Source: Chromatiales bacterium
GTDB lineage: Bacteria > Pseudomonadota > Gammaproteobacteria > SZUA-140
Assembly (NCBI GenBank): GCA_031285245.1
Contig: JAITWN010000085.1
Coordinates: 1-27,717, forward strand
Length of the DNA stretch: 27,717 nucleotides
Reading direction: 5' to 3'
In this document: positions 16,525 through 23,704 of the stretch, in pieces
Numbering within the stretch: the stretch's first letter is position 1
How the letters are laid out: each line of letters begins with the position of its first letter
Notes under the pieces: generated by a model
Seen by the model: only the letters and a program-made list of their open reading frames with translations
Told to the model about the DNA's origin: nothing
Database searches by the model: none
Made by a program: the position numbers and the translations under genes

Positions 16525-17340
16525 ATGCGCAGCGTGTCTACTACTCGTCCCCGTCCTTGGCAACTTGCTCCTCTCCCTCAAGAAAGCGAAGCACAGCTTC
16601 ACGAACGGCAGGATCGCGCCTACTTCGAGGAACAGATCACCGACTCCGATGACTGGTGGTGGCGGATGGGCGATGCTCCGCACAGCTTGGAAGACATGCG
16701 CGTACTCGATTTCGGTTGCGGACACGGCGCACTCTCCGTGCTCGCATGCAAACGCGGCGCGGCCAGCGTCACAGGCATCGATCTCGATCGTCGAAGAATC
16801 GATTTCGCCCGCCGGCACACCGCCATGCACTATCCCAGACTGGCATCCAGGCTACGCTTCATCGCTTCGGACGTTGGGCACCTCGAAGAGGATGGCAGCT
16901 ACGATGTCATCCTCAGCAAAGACGCCTTCGAACACGTCGATGATCTCAAGGGAACCGTCGCTGAGCTCCGGCGTTTGCTCAAACCCGGCGGACGCTTGAT
17001 GGTCGGTTTCAGCCCGCTCTTCTACAGCCCTTTTGGCGACCATGGAAGGCTCGCTCCCAAGCTACCCTGGCTGCCTGCATTACTGCCTGAACGTCTGGTA
17101 TTAGCGATGGCACGCAAACGCCACGGCAAGCCGATTCGCAGCATGGCTGATGTCGGTCTCAACAAGCTCACGCCTGCGCAGTTCAGAGCGACTTTCTCCA
17201 CGCAGGACTGGGAACTCACCCGACTCGCCTATAATCGCAGCAGAAAACGCATGATGCCAGTGATGAACGCACTACGGCGACTGCCTGGCATGGAGCGCTG
17301 GTTCACCGCTGGAATCTATGCGGTAGCGGTGCGTCGCTGA
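16525..17340 (+). CDS. Class I SAM-dependent methyltransferase
   Basis: This 271-residue methyltransferase has SAM motif I at VLDFGCGHGALSVL (about 60-73) and the acidic ribose-binding turn GIDLDRRRI (about 84-92). Motif II/III follow in DVILSKDAFEHVDD and LRRLLKPGGRLMVGFSP. AAGGAG lies seven bases upstream of the ATG at 16525, so the start is well supported. The C-terminal part (about 180-271) is rich in Arg and Leu and lacks a recognisable second domain. It lies between tviB and the epimerase on the same strand, separated from tviB by repeats. It therefore probably modifies a sugar, glycan or lipid-linked intermediate of this locus. It differs from the zinc-ribbon methyltransferase at 8710. 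The true acceptor is unknown. Confidence 0.88.
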   Translation: MRSVSTTRPRPWQLAPLPQESEAQLHERQDRAYFEEQITDSDDWWWRMGDAPHSLEDMRVLDFGCGHGALSVLACKRGAASVTGIDLDRRRIDFARRHTAMHYPRLASRLRFIASDVGHLEEDGSYDVILSKDAFEHVDDLKGTVAELRRLLKPGGRLMVGFSPLFYSPFGDHGRLAPKLPWLPALLPERLVLAMARKRHGKPIRSMADVGLNKLTPAQFRATFSTQDWELTRLAYNRSRKRMMPVMNALRRLPGMERWFTAGIYAVAVRR

Positions 17341-17516
17341 CGCGCTTTCTTGCTGCTCACCAGACTTCGCCGGTGTACGATCGTGCCATTCTGCCGATAC
17401 CACATGCACCAGCGTAATCCGCAGCACATGAGTGCTTATACCCAATGCTTTAACAAAGGATAGTACTGAAGTACTCTCTTGCGGCAATAAAACGTTTCTA
17501 CCTTCAGGAAGAAAAC

Positions 17517-18524
17517 ATGAAAGTTCTGGTTACCGGCACTGCTGGATTCATCGGCTCGCATCTGGCGCAGCGTCTGCTGGCGCGCGGCGATGAGGTCATT
17601 GGCATCGACAACATCAACGACTACTACGATGTCAGAATCAAACATGCACGCCTGGAACGCCTGAAAGCCCAGCGCGGCTTCACTGAACTGCGCATTTCAC
17701 TCGAAGACACGGCAGCAATTGATGCAGCCTTTCGCGATCATGCGCCGCAGCGCGTGGTGAATCTCGCCGCGCAGGCCGGCGTGCGTTATTCACTCGTCAA
17801 TCCGCGCGCCTACATCGATAGCAATCTGGTGGGATTCATGAACATCCTCGAAGGATGTCGCCATCATAATGTCGAGCATCTGGTATATGCCTCCAGCAGC
17901 TCGGTGTATGGCGCCAACACCAAGATGCCATTCTCGGTGCACGACAACGTCGATCACCCGGTCAGCCTCTACGCAGCCAGCAAAAAAGCCAACGAACTGA
18001 TGGCGCATACCTACAGCCATCTCTTCCGTCTGCCAACCACGGGTCTACGCTTCTTCACGGTTTATGGACCTTGGGGGCGACCCGACATGGCGCTGTTCCT
18101 ATTCACACGCGCCATTCTTACTGGCAAGCCGATCGAGGTGTACAACTACGGCAAGTGCCAGCGCGACTTTACCTATGTCGATGACATCGTCGAAGGCGTG
18201 ATACGCGTGCTGGATCGTGTGCCTGAACCGAATCCGCGCTGGAGCGGCAATCATCCCGATTCAGCCACCAGCCTCGCGCCCTATCGGCTCTACAACATCG
18301 GCAACAACAATCCGGTCGAACTCGAGCGCTTCATCGAAATCATCGAAGACGCGCTCGGCAAAAAAGCCGAGAAAATCCTGCTCCCGCTGCAACCCGGTGA
18401 TGTGCCAGCCACCTATGCGGACATCGATGATCTGACGCGCGATACTGGCTTCAAGCCAGCAACACCGCTCGACGTCGGCATTCCGAAGTTCATCGCTTGG
18501 TATCGGGAATATTACGGGCAGTAA
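17517..18524 (+). CDS. NAD-dependent sugar epimerase, UDP-glucuronate 4-epimerase type
   Basis: This 335-residue protein of the extended short-chain dehydrogenase family has the NAD motif GTAGFIGSHL (residues 7-16), followed by acidic D31 in IGIDNINDYYDVRIK. It carries the active-site serines in YASSSSVYG (about 124-132) and the catalytic Y152xxxK156 in LYAASKKANE. The NDYYD segment, the GPWGRPDMALFLF stretch and the RDFTYVDDIVEGV motif are typical of UDP-glucuronate 4-epimerases (LpsL/Cap1J), which make UDP-galacturonate. AGGAAG lies upstream of the ATG at 17517. The short palindrome AGTACTGAAGTACT (17462-17475) sits about 40 bases upstream. UDP-glucuronate itself would need a Ugd that is not in this window. 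Use of another UDP-uronic acid, perhaps from TviB, cannot be excluded. Confidence 0.9.
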   Translation: MKVLVTGTAGFIGSHLAQRLLARGDEVIGIDNINDYYDVRIKHARLERLKAQRGFTELRISLEDTAAIDAAFRDHAPQRVVNLAAQAGVRYSLVNPRAYIDSNLVGFMNILEGCRHHNVEHLVYASSSSVYGANTKMPFSVHDNVDHPVSLYAASKKANELMAHTYSHLFRLPTTGLRFFTVYGPWGRPDMALFLFTRAILTGKPIEVYNYGKCQRDFTYVDDIVEGVIRVLDRVPEPNPRWSGNHPDSATSLAPYRLYNIGNNNPVELERFIEIIEDALGKKAEKILLPLQPGDVPATYADIDDLTRDTGFKPATPLDVGIPKFIAWYREYYGQ

Positions 18525-18758
18525 ACTCAGTGGGTTAGCTCACCCAGGAAACATATGTCTCCTGAAATTATCGCTGCCATCTCGGAGCGTGGTCGATGTG
18601 AACATGCCATAGGTTGAGCTGAAGGTTGGATGACTAGCGGTGTCCGTTACTCTTTTTCAGGACCGTTGGCGCGCAGCGGCTCCGCGTTTCGAAAAAATGT
18701 CCGAGTTCGGCCTGATCACTAGGTTGGTGCCACGAGAAAGAAGACCAAGTCGCAAGAC

Positions 18759-18792
18759 AAAAAAAGCCGCAGGGATCACCTGCGGCTTTTTT
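18759..18792. terminator. Bidirectional intrinsic terminator
   Basis: GCCGCAGG (18766-18773) pairs perfectly with CCTGCGGC (18779-18786) over a five-base loop. It is flanked by seven A on the left and six T on the right, so it works in both directions. It ends the plus-strand epimerase transcript and the minus-strand tkt-gap-pgk-pyk-fba transcript. Confidence 0.92.
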
Positions 18793-18808
18793 GCATTACA
18801 GCCTTTGC

Positions 18809-19873
18809 TTACTTGACGCGCACAGTAAGCTCACCGGCCTTGTAACGCTTGGCCATCTTCTCAAGACCAACCACCTTGATCTTGGAGGCGTGGCCAGCGG
18901 TGCCGAAGGCTTCGTAGCGCAGTTTGCAGATCGAACGCATGGCGGCGGTCGAGGCTTTCAGATATTTGCGCGGATCGAATTCCTTCGGGTTTTCCGCCAG
19001 GAACTTGCGCACCGCACCAGTGCTGGCCATACGCAGGTCGGTATCGATATTGACCTTGCGCACGCCATGCTTGATGCCTTCCTGAATTTCTTCGATCGGC
19101 ACGCCGTAGGTCTCACCCATGTCACCACCATAGGTGTTGATGATCTTCAGCCAATCCTGCGGCACCGAGCTCGAACCGTGCATCACCAGATGGGTATCGG
19201 GAATGCGGGCGTGGATCTCTTTGATGCGGCCGATGGCAAGGATGTCACCGGTCGGCGGACGCGTGAATTTGTACGCGCCGTGCGAAGTACCAATGGCGAT
19301 GGCAAGCGCATCAACGCCAGTCTTCTTCACGAAATCAGCAGCCTGCTCAGGATCGGTGAGCAGCATGTGCTTGTCGAGCTTGCCTTCGGCACCAACGCCA
19401 TCTTCCTCGCCTGCCATGCCGGTCTCGAGCGAGCCGAGGCAACCGAGCTCGCCTTCCACCGACACGCCACCGGCGTGCGACATCTCAACGACCTGACGGG
19501 TGACATTGACGTTGTAGTCATAGTCCGAAGGCGTCTTCATGTCTTCCTTCAGCGAGCCGTCCATCATCACCGAGGTGAAGCCGAGCTGAATGGACTGCAA
19601 GCAGATGCCCGGCGAAGAGCCGTGATCCTGGTGCACGACGATCGGAATATGCGGCCAATGCTCTTCCGATGCCGCCATCAGGTGGCGCAGGAAGGGCGCA
19701 CCAGCGTAGCTGCGCGCACCAGCCGAAGCCTGCACGATGACCGGGCTGTCGGTCTCATCAGCAGCCTGCATGATGGAATGCATCTGCTCCATGTTGTTGA
19801 CGTTGAATGCCGGCACGCCATAGCCATATTCGGCGGCGTGATCCAACAGCTGACGCAGTGTAATCAAAGCCAT
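18809..19873 (-). CDS. fba: Class II fructose-bisphosphate aldolase (CbbA-like)
   Basis: This 354-residue zinc-dependent aldolase interconverts fructose 1,6-bisphosphate with glyceraldehyde 3-phosphate and dihydroxyacetone phosphate in the cytoplasm. Expected motifs are present: GVPAFNVNNMEQ near the start, the HQDHGSSPG metal and catalytic segment, VEGELGCLGSLETG, the DALAIAIGTSHGAYKF histidine loop, and VMHGSSSVP. The length and the EEDGVGAEG insertion fit the Calvin-cycle subtype (CbbA/FbaA of beta- and gammaproteobacteria), which may also act on sedoheptulose 1,7-bisphosphate. A textbook AAGGAGA lies upstream of the ATG at 19873. It is the last gene of the operon, 34 bases after pyk and just before the bidirectional terminator. 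Confidence 0.97.
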   Translation of the reverse strand: MALITLRQLLDHAAEYGYGVPAFNVNNMEQMHSIMQAADETDSPVIVQASAGARSYAGAPFLRHLMAASEEHWPHIPIVVHQDHGSSPGICLQSIQLGFTSVMMDGSLKEDMKTPSDYDYNVNVTRQVVEMSHAGGVSVEGELGCLGSLETGMAGEEDGVGAEGKLDKHMLLTDPEQAADFVKKTGVDALAIAIGTSHGAYKFTRPPTGDILAIGRIKEIHARIPDTHLVMHGSSSVPQDWLKIINTYGGDMGETYGVPIEEIQEGIKHGVRKVNIDTDLRMASTGAVRKFLAENPKEFDPRKYLKASTAAMRSICKLRYEAFGTAGHASKIKVVGLEKMAKRYKAGELTVRVK

Positions 19874-19907
19874 TGTTCTCTCCTTAACTTGGTATTCGGT
19901 ATTGCAT

Positions 19908-21359
19908 TCACTCGCCAGCGGTCACACGCACGATTTTCATCGTGTTGGTGGCGCCATGCGTACCCATCAAATCACCCTTGGTGATGATCACCAGATCGCC
20001 ATCCTGTACGGTGCCGTACTTGAGCAGTTCACCCACCACTTCGCGATTGACGTCCGCATCAGACGGCGTATCCACGTCATAAGCCAGCGGATAGACGCCG
20101 CGATACAGCGTCACCTTGCGCCGCGTGCGCTCGTGGCGCGTCATCGCATAGATCGGAATATCCGAGCTGATGCGCGACATCCATTGCGTCGTCGCACCGG
20201 ATTCGGTGAGCGCCGCAATGGCACGCACGTGCAGATGGTTCGCAGTGTACATCGAAGCCATGGCGATGGCTTCGTCGATGTGATTGAACTCGCTGCTGAC
20301 GCGATGACGCGAGACGATCGCGATCTTCTGCTTCTCGGCACCGCGACAGATACGGTCCATCGCTTCGATGACCTTGACTGGATAGCGACCCATCGCCGTC
20401 TCTTCAGACAGCATGACCGCATCGGTGCCATCGAGCACGGCATTGGCAACGTCAAACACTTCGGCACGCGTCGGGATCGAATTGCTGACCATCGACTGCA
20501 TCATCTGCGTGGCGGTGATCACCACGCGATTCATGTTGCGCACCATGTGGATGATCTGCTTCTGCACCGCAGGCAGTTCGGCATCGCCGATTTCAACGCC
20601 GAGGTCACCGCGCGCGATCATCACCACATCCGTCGCGGCGATAATTTCTTCGAGGCCACTCAGTGATTCAGCGCGTTCGATCTTAGCGACGATGGCGCCA
20701 TGGCCACCAGCTGCGCGCAACAATTCACGTGCTTCATGAATATCTGAGGCGTTACGCGGAAAAGAAACCGCGACGTAATCAGCATGGATCGCGGCTGCGA
20801 CCTTGATGTCGGCGCGATCCTTGTCGGTGATAGCTGCCGCGGACAAGCCACCGCCGAGGCGGTTGATGCCCTTGTTGTTCGACAGATCACCACCGGTGAT
20901 CACGCGGCAGATGATTTCACTGCCCGCGACATCTTCGACCTCGAGCACGATCTTGCCGTCATCGAGCAGCAGGATATTACCCTTGACGACGTCGTTGACC
21001 AGTTCTTTGTAGGTCAAGCCAACGCGCTCGCGCGTGCCGGCATGCGCGGGATGCGCGGCATCAAGCACGAAACGCGCGCCTTCTTCCAGCGTTACTTTGC
21101 CTTGTTCGAAACGATCGGTGCGAATCTTCGGCCCCTGCAAGTCCGCGAGCACGCCAACTTCGCGACCAAGTTCGCGCGCAGCCTTGCGCACTGCCTCGAC
21201 GCGCCGGACGTGATCAGCAGCTTCGCCGTGCGAGAAATTCACGCGCACGACATCCAGCCCCGCCCGCACCATGCGTTCAAGAACACCAGGGCCGTCCGTA
21301 GCCGGCCCCAGGGTGGCCACGATTTTAGTACGTCTCATGCGATTTCTGCTTTGCGTCAT
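19908..21359 (-). CDS. pyk: Pyruvate kinase
   Basis: This cytoplasmic enzyme makes pyruvate and ATP from phosphoenolpyruvate. The sequence shows RRTKIVATLGPATDG, VRVNFSHG, DLQGPKIRTD and the inserted B-domain ILLDDGKIVLEVE. The active-site block is IVAKIERAESLSGLEE followed by MIARGDLGVEIG, and the TDAVMLSEETAMGRYP segment is also present. The C-terminal allosteric-type domain runs to about residue 480. The start is not settled. The frame opens at a TTG at 21380, only three bases after the pgk stop. ATGs at 21359 and 21338 give more typical N-termini, and none has a strong ribosome binding site. Translation probably depends on coupling to pgk. Its presence in the same operon as the Calvin/gluconeogenic enzymes is normal for this gene cluster. 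Confidence 0.96.
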   Translation of the reverse strand: MTQSRNRMRRTKIVATLGPATDGPGVLERMVRAGLDVVRVNFSHGEAADHVRRVEAVRKAARELGREVGVLADLQGPKIRTDRFEQGKVTLEEGARFVLDAAHPAHAGTRERVGLTYKELVNDVVKGNILLLDDGKIVLEVEDVAGSEIICRVITGGDLSNNKGINRLGGGLSAAAITDKDRADIKVAAAIHADYVAVSFPRNASDIHEARELLRAAGGHGAIVAKIERAESLSGLEEIIAATDVVMIARGDLGVEIGDAELPAVQKQIIHMVRNMNRVVITATQMMQSMVSNSIPTRAEVFDVANAVLDGTDAVMLSEETAMGRYPVKVIEAMDRICRGAEKQKIAIVSRHRVSSEFNHIDEAIAMASMYTANHLHVRAIAALTESGATTQWMSRISSDIPIYAMTRHERTRRKVTLYRGVYPLAYDVDTPSDADVNREVVGELLKYGTVQDGDLVIITKGDLMGTHGATNTMKIVRVTAGE

Positions 21360-21383
21360 ATCAGCTTTTTCAATACCCAAGTA

Positions 21384-22574
21384 TCAGACAGCGCCCGCTG
21401 CCCGGGCCCGCTCCTCCAGAATAGCCACTGCCGGCAGCTTCTTGCCTTCCAGGAATTCCAAGAACGCGCCACCACCAGTGGAGATATACGACAGCCGATC
21501 GGCAATACCATACTTCGCGACCGCAGCCAGCGTGTCGCCACCGCCAGCGATCGAAAACGCCTTGCTGCTGGCGATTGCTTCAGCCATGCGCCGCGTGCCT
21601 TCGCCGAACTGATCAAACTCGAACACACCTACCGGACCGTTCCAGACGATGGTACCGGCCTTGCGGATGATTTCATCCAGCATGTCGGAGGTCTTCGGGC
21701 CGATGTCGAAAATCATGTCATCCGCCACCACCTGCGCCACCGGCTTGAGCGTTGCCTCGGCATCGGCCGCGAAGGCTTTGGCGCAGACTACATCCACCGG
21801 CACCGGAATGTCACCGCCGCGCTCGCGCGCTGCATCGGTCAGACGACCTGCTTCGGCAACGAGATCCTGCTCATAAAGCGATTTGCCTACCGGATGACCG
21901 GCAGCAGCAATAAACGTATTGGCGATACCACCGCCGACGATCAACTGATCGACGATCTTGCTCAGCGAATCAAGCACCGTCAGCTTGGTGGACACCTTGG
22001 AGCCACCAACGATGGCAACCATCGGACGCGCCGGATTGTCGAGCGCACGACCAAGCGCATCGAGCTCGGCAACCAGCAGCGGACCGGCGCAAGCGATGGG
22101 CGCGAAGCGCGCTACGCCGTGCGTTGAAGCCTGCGCGCGGTGCGCGGTGCCGAAAGCATCCATCACATAAACATCACACAGCGCCGCCATCTTCTTCGAC
22201 AGCGCCTCATCATTTTTCTTTTCGCCCTTGTTGAAGCGCACGTTCTCGCACAGCACGACTTCGCCTGCGGCGACCTGCACGCCATCGAGCCAGTTGCGTT
22301 CAACGCGCACAGGCTTGCCAAGCAGCTTGCCGAGATGTTCGGCAACCGGTGCCAGCGAAGACTTCTCCTCGAAAACGCCTTCTTCAGGACGTCCAAGATG
22401 CGACATCAGCATCACCTTGGCACCCGCTTTCACCGCGAGCTGCACGGTCGGCAGCGACGCCCGGATACGGGTGTCGTCGGCGACTTTGCCATCTTTCAAA
22501 GGGACGTTGAGATCAAGACGGATCAGTACACGTTTGCCGGACAGATTGAGATCAGCCATTCTGATTACGGACAT
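21384..22574 (-). CDS. pgk: Phosphoglycerate kinase
   Basis: This 396-residue enzyme interconverts 1,3-bisphosphoglycerate plus ADP with 3-phosphoglycerate plus ATP. Its two Rossmann-like domains are evident. The N-terminal substrate domain has LSGKRVLIRLDLNVPL, LMSHLGRPE and the DAFGTAHRAQAST segment. The C-terminal nucleotide domain has MVAIVGGSKVSTKL, LIVGGGIANTF, GPVGVFEFDQF, SIAGGGDTLAA and the end motif STGGGAFLEFLEGKKLP. The start at 22574 has GGGGGAG five bases upstream. A second in-frame ATG five codons later gives the usual ADLNLSGKRV start but lacks a site. The stop almost touches the pyk start, which suggests coupling. A terminator-like hairpin lies upstream, between gap and pgk. 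Confidence 0.97.
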   Translation of the reverse strand: MSVIRMADLNLSGKRVLIRLDLNVPLKDGKVADDTRIRASLPTVQLAVKAGAKVMLMSHLGRPEEGVFEEKSSLAPVAEHLGKLLGKPVRVERNWLDGVQVAAGEVVLCENVRFNKGEKKNDEALSKKMAALCDVYVMDAFGTAHRAQASTHGVARFAPIACAGPLLVAELDALGRALDNPARPMVAIVGGSKVSTKLTVLDSLSKIVDQLIVGGGIANTFIAAAGHPVGKSLYEQDLVAEAGRLTDAARERGGDIPVPVDVVCAKAFAADAEATLKPVAQVVADDMIFDIGPKTSDMLDEIIRKAGTIVWNGPVGVFEFDQFGEGTRRMAEAIASSKAFSIAGGGDTLAAVAKYGIADRLSYISTGGGAFLEFLEGKKLPAVAILEERARAAGAV

Positions 22575-22607
22575 TCTGCTCCCCCAGAGAGAACAACCTA
22601 TTGCCGG

Positions 22608-22636
22608 AAAAACGGAGTGCGCTCTGCGCGCACCCC
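22608..22636 (-). terminator. Terminator-like hairpin between gap and pgk
   Basis: On the minus strand, GGGGTGCGC (22636-22628) pairs with GCGCACTCC (22622-22614), with one wobble pair and a five-base loop. CG and then five T (22612-22608) follow. The pattern is that of a weak intrinsic terminator or attenuator inside the operon. It could lower pgk-pyk-fba expression relative to tkt-gap, or protect a processed 3' end. Confidence 0.45.
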
Positions 22637-22665
22637 TTAAATTTCCTTTATTTTTTTCTTTCGCC

Positions 22666-23679
22666 TTATTTCGCGTTCATCAGCGCGATGGTGGTATCGA
22701 GCATACGGTTGGAGAAGCCCCACTCGTTGTCGTACCAAGCCAGCACCTTGACCAGCTTACCGTCGATCACCTTGGTCAGCGTCGACTCATAGGTCGAAGA
22801 CGCCGGATCATGGTTGAAGTCGACCGACACCAGAGGCTTGTCGTTGTACGCCAGAATGCCCTTGAGCGCGCCCTCTGAAGCTTCGCGCAGGATGCTGTCG
22901 ATTTCGCTCTTGCTGGTGGCGCGAGCAGCGTTGAAGGTGAGGTCGACCAGCGAAACGTTGGTGGTCGGCACGCGCACGGCGAAGCCATCGAGCTTGCCAT
23001 TCAATTCCGGCAGCACCAGACCCACCGCAGCGGCAGCACCGGTCTTAGTCGGGATCATCGACTGAGTCGCGGAACGGGCGCGGCGCAGGTCGGAGTGGAA
23101 CACGTCGGTCAGCACTTGATCGTTGGTGTAGGAATGGATCGTGGTCATCAGACCATTCACCAGGCCGATCCTGTCGTGCAGCGGCTTGACCAGCGGCGCC
23201 AAACAGTTCGTCGTGCAAGACGCGTTGGAAATCACCGTGTGCGAAGCCTTCAGCGTGCTGTGGTTCACGCCGTAGACGATGGTCGCATCGACGTCATCGC
23301 CGCCCGGCGCCGAGATCACCACTTTCTTCGCGCCAGCCTTGATGTGCGCCGAAGCCTTGTCCTTGCTGGTGAAGAGACCCGTACACTCCATCACTACATC
23401 GATGCCGAGCTCGCCCCAGGGCAGCTTGGAAGGATCACGCTCGGCAACGACACGGATGCGGTCGCCGTTAACGATCATGAAGGAACCATCCACTTCCACC
23501 TTGCCCGCGAAACGGCCATGCACGGTGTCATAGCGCGTCAGATGAGCATTGGTTTCGCTGTTACCAAGATCGTTGATGGCAACGATCTGGATTTCCTTGG
23601 TGCGGCCCGCTTCATAGAGCGCACGCAAGACGTTTCTGCCGATGCGGCCGTAGCCGTTGATTGCAACTTTAATCGCCAT
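22666..23679 (-). CDS. gap: Glyceraldehyde-3-phosphate dehydrogenase, type I
   Basis: This 337-residue oxidoreductase interconverts glyceraldehyde 3-phosphate and 1,3-bisphosphoglycerate. The NAD(P) domain begins IKVAINGYGRIGRNVLRALY. Asp37 in VAINDLGN is the residue usually linked to NAD preference. The catalytic Cys155 lies in SNASCTTNCLAPL and the partner His182 in TTIHSYTNDQ. Further family motifs are DLRRARSATQSMIPT, NGKLDGFAVRVPT and WYDNEWGFSNRM at the C-terminus. GGGGGGAGA lies seven bases upstream of the ATG at 23679. The gene follows tkt by 25 bases and is clearly in the same transcript. No sign of truncation or residue loss. Confidence 0.98.
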   Translation of the reverse strand: MAIKVAINGYGRIGRNVLRALYEAGRTKEIQIVAINDLGNSETNAHLTRYDTVHGRFAGKVEVDGSFMIVNGDRIRVVAERDPSKLPWGELGIDVVMECTGLFTSKDKASAHIKAGAKKVVISAPGGDDVDATIVYGVNHSTLKASHTVISNASCTTNCLAPLVKPLHDRIGLVNGLMTTIHSYTNDQVLTDVFHSDLRRARSATQSMIPTKTGAAAAVGLVLPELNGKLDGFAVRVPTTNVSLVDLTFNAARATSKSEIDSILREASEGALKGILAYNDKPLVSVDFNHDPASSTYESTLTKVIDGKLVKVLAWYDNEWGFSNRMLDTTIALMNAK

Positions 23680-23704
23680 GGTTCTTCTCCCCCCTAAGCT
23701 GTGC

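Noticed and set aside
18791..19984. 397-residue plus-strand open frame opposite fba
   Set aside because: Antisense shadow of a conserved aldolase; His/Arg-rich product typical of reverse frames in this codon usage.
20784..22127. 447-residue plus-strand open frame opposite pyk and pgk
   Set aside because: It spans two conserved genes in antisense and has no recognisable domain or ribosome binding site.
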